From Candidatus Gastranaerophilales bacterium (GTDB lineage Bacteria; Cyanobacteriota; Vampirovibrionia; Gastranaerophilales; Gastranaerophilaceae): a stretch of DNA of 16,169 nucleotides. This document shows, one piece after another, positions 6,304 through 13,888 of the stretch. The position numbers and the translations under genes are program-made. The stretch spans positions 1 to 16,169 of the forward strand of contig CANQAW010000016.1 in assembly GCA_947589525.1 (NCBI GenBank), written 5' to 3'. How positions within the stretch are numbered: the stretch's first letter is position 1; every line of letters starts with the position of its first letter. The notes below the pieces were generated by a model. The model saw only the letters and a list, made by a program, of their open reading frames with translations, was not told the DNA's origin and ran no database searches.

Positions 6304-8151
6304 TTATTTTTTCTTGTCTTTCATCCGGTTCGATGAAAATAAATTGCCAAATACATTGGAAATTGTATTTGTATCTGCATTATCTAAAAACTGATTTTCA
6401 TTATTATAGTTTTCGTATTCTTCCATCAACGCTGCTAAATCATTTGCTTCATTTGCAAATTCAATATCATAGCCACCCGCGACGGACGAAATCAAACCGG
6501 CTCCGCCAAGTTCGGGAACCAAATCGCTTTGCGTATCTTCAAGACCTTCGCAGGGTGTTGTTTGTTGTTCAGGTTCCGTCGCTGAAGGGATATCTTTTTG
6601 AGTTTCTTCGGACAACGGGGGTTCGGAAGGTGTTTTGTTTTCTTGCGCAATTTCAGGCTCGGCAGGTGTTTCACCTTCATCAGACGGAATCGGATTGTTT
6701 TCAAGATTTGAATTATCTTCGCCAAGTTCGGGAACTGAACCGTTTCCCGTATCTTCAAGATCTTCGCAGGGTGTTGTTTGTTGTTCAGGTTCCGTCGCTT
6801 CAGGTTCATTTTCCGAAGGAGTAACTGTTTGAGTTTCTTCAGACAACGGGGGTTCGGAAGGTGTTTTGTTTTCCGGAGGGATATCTGTATCTGTATCGCC
6901 AAAATCAGGGTAATCGTTATCTATTTCGGTATCATCCGTTTCTGTCGGAGCAGGAGTCGTTACAGGGGGAGTTGTAACGGGTGGAGTTGTTACAGGAGGA
7001 GTTGTAACGGGAGGAGTCGTAGCTTCAGCTTCCGTAGGAGCAGGAGTCGTTACAGGGGGAGTTGTAACGGGTGGAGTTGTTACAGGAGGAGTTGTAACGG
7101 GAGGAGTCGTAGCTTCAGCTTCCGTAGGAGCAGGAGTTGTTACAGGAGGAGTTGTAACGGGAGGAGTTGTTACAGGAGGAGTTGTAACGGGAGGAGTCGT
7201 AGCTTCAGCTTCCGTAGGAGCAGGAGTTGTATCGTTTTCCGTCGGGGCAGATGTTGTTATAGGAGGAGTTGTGGTTCTTGTTTCTATAACTACGGAGTCA
7301 GTAGGAGTTGGAGCAGGAGTTTCTTCTAAAAGATACTCTTGGAAATCATTTATATTATCTATCCAATATTCTTTTGATTGAGAATTATCGTTTTCGTCAT
7401 ATTGCGAAAATCTGTTTTCAATTAAGGAAGAATATTTACTGCCGTTAAAATTATCGGATACTTCGCCATTTGCGGAATTTTTTGCCAATTCTCCGTTATC
7501 AACATTTGTTCTGTCTGTTCCTGTTGTATTAGCAAATTCATATTGACCATAATCTTGAGGCTGTACCATATAAACAGCAGTTTGATCCGAAGAGTTTCCG
7601 GCAACAATACAAAGAGTACCGTCATCTTCAACTTTTGCAAGCACACCTACGTGATTTGAACCCAGAAAACAAAGGTCACCGACTTGTGCTTTACTTCCGT
7701 CCGTAATTATTTGTTTTCCCGTTTCCGATTCGGCAGCTTTTGCGGCATTTCTTATGTTTTTAACTGTCCAAGAGTCTTCAACGCCGTCTTTATTAAGGTC
7801 TTGGCATATATTTTGATACCATGGAGCTAATTCAACTCCTGATTGTTCTAAAATATTATTTGCGTATGCGGCACACCATGCAACTTGTGTTGCATCTTGT
7901 CCTTCGACAAATTTATTTGCGTCGCCTTTTGCTTCCGATCTTTCTTGATTATTTATAATATTTTCTTCTTTTGCTATCTGTTCTTTAATAAGTCTGTCAG
8001 TATCTTCCGAATTTAGCTCGGATGAAAGTTGAGAAGAATCTTCACTAAAACTCATCAGAGGTTCATTATTTTCAGGTGCGAGGCTTGGCGTTTGAATCGG
8101 TGTTTTTCCGGTTTCTATAGCCGCATTAAATTTAATAGGGTCTAATTCCAT
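6304..8151 (-). CDS. CHAP-like cysteine peptidase/amidase with Pro/Thr repeat tail (paralog)
   Basis: This is a 615-residue protein. The start MELDPIKF at 8151 is preferred over an in-frame ATG at 8271: it follows AAGGAAGGAATTAAA like the paralog, and the longer form would include the promoter block. Residues 52-200 differ from the paralog at only about 20 of 149 positions by my count. Candidate catalytic residues C93, H167 and N186 and the loop DLNKDGVED (118-126) are kept at the same numbers. From about residue 280 the proteins diverge. This one has three 30-residue units (PAPTEAEA plus four TTPPV), then DNDYPDFGDTDTD. Next come two copies of a segment with ENKTPSEPP, CE(D/G)LEDT and VPELG, and a tail ending DTNTISNVF...KDKKK. 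There is no signal peptide and no membrane segment. The role is probably peptidoglycan cleavage, by inference from the CHAP motif. Confidence 0.8.
   Translation of the reverse strand: MELDPIKFNAAIETGKTPIQTPSLAPENNEPLMSFSEDSSQLSSELNSEDTDRLIKEQIAKEENIINNQERSEAKGDANKFVEGQDATQVAWCAAYANNILEQSGVELAPWYQNICQDLNKDGVEDSWTVKNIRNAAKAAESETGKQIITDGSKAQVGDLCFLGSNHVGVLAKVEDDGTLCIVAGNSSDQTAVYMVQPQDYGQYEFANTTGTDRTNVDNGELAKNSANGEVSDNFNGSKYSSLIENRFSQYDENDNSQSKEYWIDNINDFQEYLLEETPAPTPTDSVVIETRTTTPPITTSAPTENDTTPAPTEAEATTPPVTTPPVTTPPVTTPPVTTPAPTEAEATTPPVTTPPVTTPPVTTPPVTTPAPTEAEATTPPVTTPPVTTPPVTTPPVTTPAPTETDDTEIDNDYPDFGDTDTDIPPENKTPSEPPLSEETQTVTPSENEPEATEPEQQTTPCEDLEDTGNGSVPELGEDNSNLENNPIPSDEGETPAEPEIAQENKTPSEPPLSEETQKDIPSATEPEQQTTPCEGLEDTQSDLVPELGGAGLISSVAGGYDIEFANEANDLAALMEEYENYNNENQFLDNADTNTISNVFGNLFSSNRMKDKKK
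6504..6872 (-). repeat. Imperfect direct repeat in the C-terminal region of the CHAP paralog
   Basis: About 6504-6641 resembles about 6720-6872. Both copies contain the sequence encoding CE-x-LEDT, PEQQTTP, SEETQ and ENKTPSEPP. Matching landmarks are offset by 216 to 231 bases, so small indels have accumulated since duplication. Confidence 0.8.
6941..7230 (-). repeat. 90-bp tandem repeat encoding PAPTEAEA-(TTPPV)4
   Basis: The landmark AGCTTCAGCT recurs at 7021, 7111 and 7201, giving an exact 90-base period. There are about three full units with partial ends. The 6951-7020 and 7041-7110 stretches appear identical, while the next copy differs at a few bases. Each unit is 30 codons, so copy-number change keeps the frame. 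Shorter 15-base TTPPV repeats lie within it. Confidence 0.9.
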
Positions 8152-8166
8152 TTTAATTCCTTCCTT

Positions 8167-8194
8167 TATATAAAATGTACATTGTGTATCTAAA
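8167..8194 (-). promoter_or_regulatory. Promoter block of the TTPPV CHAP gene with AATGTACATT palindrome
   Basis: On the minus strand TTTAGA (8194-8189), 16 bases, TATATA (8172-8167), then AAGGAAGGA. A perfect 10-base palindrome AATGTACATT (8174-8183) lies between the boxes. It is present in 8-of-10 form at the same place upstream of the paralog, making it a candidate operator shared by both genes. Confidence 0.5.
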
Positions 8195-8257
8195 ATAACT
8201 TCAAGGTATAAATACCCGTAATTAATAATTTGTAACAAAAAACAGGGGGTTTTTATT

Positions 8258-8276
8258 AATATTTGTATCAAATATT
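8258..8276 (+). promoter_or_regulatory. Perfect inverted repeat at the -35 region of the GH13 gene
   Basis: AATATTTG, a 3-base spacer TAT, then CAAATATT. This lies just upstream of the extended -10 of the plus-strand gene and overlaps the expected -35. The position fits a repressor operator, but the AT-rich sequence weakens the case. Confidence 0.35.
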
Positions 8277-8294
8277 TTTTGCGTATGTATTTTC

Positions 8295-8303
8295 TGGTAA
8301 AAT
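8295..8303 (+). promoter_or_regulatory. Extended -10 promoter of the GH13-like gene
   Basis: TGGTAAAAT is a TGn extended -10. The -35 is only a T-run. The predicted start near 8310 gives a leader of about 22 bases containing GAAGGA, six bases before the ATG at 8332. Confidence 0.45.
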
Positions 8304-8331
8304 AATTTTAAAAGGGATAGAAGGAATTTTT

Positions 8332-10641
8332 ATGTTACAATTACTGAACAAAAAAAATAAGACGGAAGCAAATTTTTTAAATAACGAGCTTGATGTGCTT
8401 TTATCAAAAATAGCACAAATTTACAGAATTGAAGAAGTTAAAGAGGACAGAAAACAGTACCTTTCAAAAACAATTAAAAAATACGGCTATCTTCCGTATC
8501 CTCAATTTAAAGTTTTGGAAGAGCTTACGGACGATGAAGCAATTTATACTTTAATAGAAAAGCTGAAATATGCAAAAACTTTTAAAGATAATAAATTTAT
8601 AAACTTCAGCAATCCTTCCGTACTATCAAGACTGGGTTATAAAAATTCCTCGTGGTTTAAAAAAGAAGGTCATGACATAAAGCTTTTATCTCTTAGCGGT
8701 CTTGGCAGTAATTCAAATCAGGCAGGCAAATTTATAGATTGGATAAAATGCCTTATTACATTAAATTCCGGAAATTTAGAGCTTGATATTTTGCCTTGTA
8801 CTTTATATTTAATTCCTTTCTTTGAAAGAGAATTTGAATGTGCGTATTATTTACCTAAAACAAACGACATCTCGCAAAATCTGCAAGATGATAATTTATA
8901 TAAATTTTTAGGATTAAATAAAACTCAACAGGTTAAATTATTTATTGAGCTTGCTCAGCTTTGCAACCACCCTGTTATATACGATATTCTTCCCCAAAGC
9001 GCAAGATATTCGAAAATGGTGCTGTTAAATCCGCAAATTGCCCGCTGGCAGGATATTAAAGAAATTACCTTCTCTATTAAAGGCTATTTGGAAGGCTTAT
9101 GCAATCAATTAATTCAAAAACGCAAATTTCAGGAAAAAGATATAATTAAAGCAAAAGAAATTTATCTTGAAAATCTTGAAGGTGCTGAAAAAAAATACGG
9201 CTCAACCGAACAGGAAATTATAAATGAAATTGAAGAGGATTTAGATGAATATAAAATTTTAATTTCATATAAAATGAGCTTTTCGGAAAAACAAAAAGAG
9301 CTTCAAAAAAGAGTTTGCGAGCTTGTTGAAAAAAAATGCAAAAAAACTCCCAAAAAAGAACAAGATATGGAAAATCAGCAAGAAGTAGTAGAAGCCTTAA
9401 TTAAAGAAGGTCTTTGGACATACCCCGGAGGCGCATGGTGTTCGGCAGGCGTTGCAATATTTGATAAAATGTCTAAAGGAAAAAAATACCCCATATACAA
9501 ACACTACAATTATAAAGGCGAAGATGTAACACATTTTGCTAATTTAGATTGTCAAACCCCTTTTTATTTCTACCAATTTGAAAAACAGCAATATAATGAA
9601 GAAGTTGCGGATTTTTATATCCAATATGTTCAAGATTTGCAAAAAGAGTACAACTTTGACGGCTTCAGAATTGACCATATAGACCACATTGTAGACGAAT
9701 GTTCGCAGGACAAAAAAGGCAGACCCATAAGCTACAGAATTCCCTCTAAAGTCTTAGGCAAAGTCAATTCCGCCTTAAAAAAGAGAGTTCCGTATTTTGC
9801 AACATTAGCTGAATATATGCTTTGGGACGGATATTTCAAAGAATATCACAAGGATATGAAATTTGACTTGCTGTGGGGAAATGATATAGTATCACAACAC
9901 ACAAAAACTCCCGAACAAATAATAAACGATAATTTAAGGCTGTCCACATATAATCAAAAAAATTCAAAAAATAATCAATTATCGATTTTAAAAGGATACA
10001 ACAATCAAGACGGCGAATTTAGAGATATAAACCAATATCCCGCACAATTGGGAGAAGCGGGAGCATTATTTAAATGGTTTAAAATGAAATTTATTCCGGG
10101 AGGAAAATTCGCTTCCCGCCCCGTTTTATCCGTAGACGGGGATGAAAGCTTTACAAAAGGCGGAATTGAAAGAGTAATTTCAAAAGAAGTCTCGCTTATA
10201 AGAAATAATAACTGGTATTTCTTCGAAAAATTCAATGCACTGAACTACTTCGTCCAGCATGATAAATTAATCAATCAAGGCAGGGCAATTCTCCACTGCC
10301 AAGAACCGAACGGTTTTGTCTGCTGGGAAATAGTAAATGATGCCGACAAAAAGCAGGAATATTCTTATCTTATAGCGGCAAATTATTTTGCACCAAACGA
10401 ATTGAAAGACATACAGGACGAAAAAGGCGATATTGTGCGCAAAAACGTTAAAGGAGCCGTAACAAAAGATAATACCGTTAAATTAAAAAACAATAAAAAA
10501 TTAACGGCATATTTTGAATTTGAATATGACGAAATGAATAAATGCGTTTTTGCTCAAAAACCTCTTAAAAACGATATTACAAAAGAAATTACTTTCAAAG
10601 AGCTAAAACCTTGCGAATTTAAAGTTTACAAAATGATTTAA
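8332..10641 (+). CDS. Divergent GH13 (alpha-amylase superfamily) protein
   Basis: This is a 769-residue protein with no signal peptide, so probably cytoplasmic. The GH13 barrel is recognisable from conserved region II, GFRIDHIDH (444-452): R446, nucleophile D448 and the trailing H452 have exact GxRxDxxxH spacing. Region III is TLAEYM with acid/base E494. A region I-like PVIYDIL (214-220) has D218 but lacks the usual N-H. Region IV is probably PVLSVDGDES (597-606), with D602 or D604 and no His-Asp pair. Between regions I and II, about residues 240-400 form a long charged helical insertion in the domain B position. Residues 640-769 look like the C-terminal beta domain. The start at 8332 is chosen for AAGGA at 8321 over an upstream in-frame ATG inside the promoter. 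An alpha-glucan hydrolase or transferase role is likely; substrate unknown. Subfamily not recognised. Confidence 0.7.
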   Translation: MLQLLNKKNKTEANFLNNELDVLLSKIAQIYRIEEVKEDRKQYLSKTIKKYGYLPYPQFKVLEELTDDEAIYTLIEKLKYAKTFKDNKFINFSNPSVLSRLGYKNSSWFKKEGHDIKLLSLSGLGSNSNQAGKFIDWIKCLITLNSGNLELDILPCTLYLIPFFEREFECAYYLPKTNDISQNLQDDNLYKFLGLNKTQQVKLFIELAQLCNHPVIYDILPQSARYSKMVLLNPQIARWQDIKEITFSIKGYLEGLCNQLIQKRKFQEKDIIKAKEIYLENLEGAEKKYGSTEQEIINEIEEDLDEYKILISYKMSFSEKQKELQKRVCELVEKKCKKTPKKEQDMENQQEVVEALIKEGLWTYPGGAWCSAGVAIFDKMSKGKKYPIYKHYNYKGEDVTHFANLDCQTPFYFYQFEKQQYNEEVADFYIQYVQDLQKEYNFDGFRIDHIDHIVDECSQDKKGRPISYRIPSKVLGKVNSALKKRVPYFATLAEYMLWDGYFKEYHKDMKFDLLWGNDIVSQHTKTPEQIINDNLRLSTYNQKNSKNNQLSILKGYNNQDGEFRDINQYPAQLGEAGALFKWFKMKFIPGGKFASRPVLSVDGDESFTKGGIERVISKEVSLIRNNNWYFFEKFNALNYFVQHDKLINQGRAILHCQEPNGFVCWEIVNDADKKQEYSYLIAANYFAPNELKDIQDEKGDIVRKNVKGAVTKDNTVKLKNNKKLTAYFEFEYDEMNKCVFAQKPLKNDITKEITFKELKPCEFKVYKMI

Positions 10642-10650
10642 TTAATATTT

Positions 10651-10681
10651 ATAAGGTAATAATTTAAAATTATTACCTTAT
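10651..10681. terminator. AT-rich hairpin between the GH13 and carB genes
   Basis: A 14-bp perfect stem (ATAAGGTAATAATT and its complement) has a 3-base loop and contains the carB stop codon (10673-10675). It sits where two convergent genes end. It lacks a clean T-run on either side and has only two G-C pairs, so termination strength is uncertain. Confidence 0.45.
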
Positions 10682-13600
10682 AAAATCAAGAAATTTTTTC
10701 TTTCTGTAATTTGTAATTGTGTCATATTCCAAAGGAGTTTTTTTATCAAACACTTTGTAAGCCTTCAAAAATGCACTTGCGGTATCTATTGAAGTAAAGC
10801 TCGGAACTCCGTATATTTGTGCTATTGTTCTGATTTGAAATCCCGCATTTTGAGAATTTTTACCCGTAGTCGGAGTGTTGATTATGAAACTCAAACGACC
10901 GTCTTTCATGCGCTTTTGAAGTTTATCTATCATGAATTTTTCAATCATTTTAGACGGGATAGCGTTTTTTTCAAGGAATTTATGAGTTCCCCAAGTTGCC
11001 ATGATGAAAAATCCCTGTTTGAAAAGCCTTTTTACCATGGGAAGAGCCTGCTGTTTGCAATGGTCATTTAAAGAAACAAGAACCCTCTGTTTTGAAGAGG
11101 AAAATTTATATCCGCCTGCTAAAAATGCCTTATATAAAGCTTTTTTATATGTTTTTTCTATACCTAAAACTTCACCCGTGGATTTCATTTCCGGTGCAAG
11201 CGCAGGGTCAATTCTGTTGAGCTTTTGCCAAGAAAATACAGGCATTTTAACGGATACAAGATTTGATTTTTTATATAAACCAACTCCATACCCTGCACGT
11301 CTTATTGATTTTCCAAGTATTGCACGAATTGCAATTTCAACCATATCAATTCCCGTTACTTTGCTCATAATGGGAACTGTTCTTGAGGCACGGGGATTAA
11401 CTTCTATAACATATACTTTATCGTCTTTAATAATAAATTGAATGTTCATTAAACCTTTGATATTTAATCTGCGGGCAATTTTTGTTGCATAATTTACAAG
11501 AATTTTTTCGTTTTTTCTTGAGATATTTTGGCTCGGATAAATGCTCATGGAATCGCCCGAGTGAACCCCTGCCCGCTCAATATGCTCGCAAATTCCGGGG
11601 ATTAAAATATCGTGACCGTCCGTTACGGCATCAAGTTCAACTTCCTGCCCTTCCAGATACTGGTCTATTAAAACGGGGTGTTCGTTTGAAAATTTAAACG
11701 CTTCTTTTATGTATGTTAAAAGTTCATCATCATTATAAACAACCTGCATTCCTCTGCCCCCTATAACATAGCTCGGGCGGACCAGAACGGGATAGTTTAA
11801 TTCTTTTGCCGCGCTTAGAGCTTCAGGGATGCTTTTTACCGCAACACCTTTAGGCTGAGGGATGTTTAATTCCTCAAGCAATTTTTCAAAAACATTTCTG
11901 TCTTCCACGGCATTAATCGAGTTTAAACTTGTGCCCAAAATCTTAATGCCGAGAGCGTCAAGTTTTTCCGCCAGATTAATTGCGGTTTGACCGCCGAATT
12001 GAACCAAAACACCCTTTGGTTTTTCCTTTTTAATGATATTTACAACATTTTCAATATTCATCGGTTCAAAATATAATCTTGTTGCTATATCAAAATCTGT
12101 CGAAAGTGTCTCGGGATTAGAATTTATCATAACCGCTTCAAAACCTTGGTTTGTTAATTCCATGGATGCATGAACCGAGCAATAATCAAATTCTATTCCT
12201 TGTCCTATTCTTATAGGTCCTGAACCCAGTACAACAATATTTTCCTTTGCTTCATCTTTATAATTTTCAAGCTCGCATTTTTCTCCGTATGCGGAATAAA
12301 AATACGGGGTTTTTGCGCTGAATTCACAGGCGCACGTGTCAACTATTTTAAATGAAACTTCCGTATTAAAACTTTCAAGTGTTTCTTTTGAAGCATTAGT
12401 CAATTTAATTATTTCTTCATCCAAAAAGCCCATTTCTTTAGCTTTTAAATACAAATCTTTATCAAGAATTTCTTTTGTTAATGCAATTGAAAAATCAACA
12501 ATTTCTTTAATTTTTTCAATAAACCAGTTATCTATCTTGGTTATTTGATGAAGCATATCAACATCATTCCCGTTAAAAAGAGCTTGAGCCAAACGGAAAA
12601 TTCTTCTGTCATCCTGAATTGAAAGCTCTTTCAAAAGTTCGTTATTTTCCAGTTTTTCAAAGCCTCTGTTTAACAAACCGCAAAATCTTTCTTCAAGAGA
12701 TGTTACGGCTTTTTTAAAGGCGGAATTAAAGGTTCGCCCTATTGCCATAATCTCTCCCGTTGCTTTCATTTTTGTTCCCAAAATCCTGTCTCCCGAAGAA
12801 AATTTGTCAAAAGGCCATTTTGGAATTTTAACAACCACATAATCAAGCGCAGGTTCAAAAGCGGCAGTAGTTCCTGTTATTGAGTTTTTAATTTCATCTA
12901 AAGTATAGCCGATTGCAATTTTTGTCGAAATTTTAGCTATCGGATATCCCGTTGCTTTACTTGCAAGTGCAGAAGAACGGGAGACTCTGGGGTTAACTTC
13001 AATAACGTAATATTGATTTGATACCGTATCAAGCGCAAATTGAACATTGCATCCGCCCTCTATTTTTAAAGCTCTTATGATTTTAACGGCGGATGACCTC
13101 AGCATTTGAAATTCGTTGTTTGTAAGAGTCTGGCTCGGCGCAACTACAAAGCTGTCCCCCGTATGGATACCGATAGGGTCAATATTTTCCATATTGCAAA
13201 TTGTTATACAGGTGTCATTTTTATCTCTTATAACTTCATATTCAATTTCTTTAAAGCCTGCAATTGATTTTTCAACAAGAACCTGATTAATGGGAGATTG
13301 CGCCAGACCCGTATGAACAATTAAATCATATTCTTCTTCATTTCGGGCTATTCCTCCGCCTGAACCCCCTAAAGTAAAAGCGGGACGGATAATTATCGGA
13401 AAACCTATTCTTTCTTTGAATTTAAGCGCATCATCGTATGTTGAAACAATTTCGCTTTCGGGGACCGGTTCATTTATTTCCTGCATTAAGTTTTTAAACA
13501 GTTCTCTGTCTTCCGCTTTTTTAATGGAATCAATATCCGTGCCTAAAATTTTAACATCATATTCTTTTAAAATTCCTGTTTTATCAAGTTCGCAAGCAAG

Positions 13601-13888
13601 ATTAAGAGCAGTTTGACCGCCTAAAGTCGCAATCAGTCCTTGGGGGCGTTCTTTTTTAATAATTTCCGATAAACATTCAACCGTTAAAGGCTCGATATAA
13701 ACTTTTGAAGCTATTTTTTCGTCGGTCATAATTGTGGCGGGATTTGAATTAACTAAAACCACCTCAATTTTTTCTTCGCTTAAAGCTCTGCATGCCTGTA
13801 CTCCCGCATAGTCAAATTCGGCTGCCTGTCCTATGACTATAGGGCCTGAGCCGATTACTAATATTTTCTTAAGAGCTTTGTTTTTCAT
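10673..13888 (-). CDS. carB: Carbamoyl-phosphate synthase large subunit
   Basis: At 1071 residues this is essentially the standard length (E. coli 1073). It has two homologous ATP-grasp halves. The first opens with VIGSGPIVIGQAAEFDYAG and contains RPAFTLGGSGGG; the second opens with VLGSGPIRIGQGIEFDYCSVH and contains RPSYVIGGRGMQ. A linking oligomerisation region lies at about 400-545 and a C-terminal MGS-like regulatory domain (about 935-1071, with ATWGT and FIINTP). With CarA it makes carbamoyl phosphate from bicarbonate, glutamine-derived ammonia and 2 ATP, for pyrimidines and arginine. It overlaps the carA end by 20 bases and has AGAGG before its ATG, indicating translational coupling. 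It is the last gene of the operon. Confidence 0.98.
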   Translation of the reverse strand: MKNKALKKILVIGSGPIVIGQAAEFDYAGVQACRALSEEKIEVVLVNSNPATIMTDEKIASKVYIEPLTVECLSEIIKKERPQGLIATLGGQTALNLACELDKTGILKEYDVKILGTDIDSIKKAEDRELFKNLMQEINEPVPESEIVSTYDDALKFKERIGFPIIIRPAFTLGGSGGGIARNEEEYDLIVHTGLAQSPINQVLVEKSIAGFKEIEYEVIRDKNDTCITICNMENIDPIGIHTGDSFVVAPSQTLTNNEFQMLRSSAVKIIRALKIEGGCNVQFALDTVSNQYYVIEVNPRVSRSSALASKATGYPIAKISTKIAIGYTLDEIKNSITGTTAAFEPALDYVVVKIPKWPFDKFSSGDRILGTKMKATGEIMAIGRTFNSAFKKAVTSLEERFCGLLNRGFEKLENNELLKELSIQDDRRIFRLAQALFNGNDVDMLHQITKIDNWFIEKIKEIVDFSIALTKEILDKDLYLKAKEMGFLDEEIIKLTNASKETLESFNTEVSFKIVDTCACEFSAKTPYFYSAYGEKCELENYKDEAKENIVVLGSGPIRIGQGIEFDYCSVHASMELTNQGFEAVMINSNPETLSTDFDIATRLYFEPMNIENVVNIIKKEKPKGVLVQFGGQTAINLAEKLDALGIKILGTSLNSINAVEDRNVFEKLLEELNIPQPKGVAVKSIPEALSAAKELNYPVLVRPSYVIGGRGMQVVYNDDELLTYIKEAFKFSNEHPVLIDQYLEGQEVELDAVTDGHDILIPGICEHIERAGVHSGDSMSIYPSQNISRKNEKILVNYATKIARRLNIKGLMNIQFIIKDDKVYVIEVNPRASRTVPIMSKVTGIDMVEIAIRAILGKSIRRAGYGVGLYKKSNLVSVKMPVFSWQKLNRIDPALAPEMKSTGEVLGIEKTYKKALYKAFLAGGYKFSSSKQRVLVSLNDHCKQQALPMVKRLFKQGFFIMATWGTHKFLEKNAIPSKMIEKFMIDKLQKRMKDGRLSFIINTPTTGKNSQNAGFQIRTIAQIYGVPSFTSIDTASAFLKAYKVFDKKTPLEYDTITNYRKKKFLDFIR

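Noticed and set aside
6333..7329. Plus-strand open frames opposite the TTPPV tail
   Set aside because: They are Arg/Ser/Cys-rich shadows of the Pro/Thr repeat codons with no independent coding evidence.
8241..8256. GGGGG-TTTTT as a terminator upstream of the GH13 gene
   Set aside because: There is a T-run but no GC-containing stem that pairs. No plus-strand gene ends nearby.
8152..8271. Longer N-terminus of the TTPPV CHAP protein starting at 8271
   Set aside because: It would translate through the conserved promoter and Shine-Dalgarno block, and the paralog starts at the equivalent of 8151.
8263..8331. Longer N-terminus of the GH13 protein starting at 8263
   Set aside because: The upstream ATG lacks a Shine-Dalgarno sequence and lies within the inverted repeat and promoter. 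The ATG at 8332 has AAGGA at good spacing.
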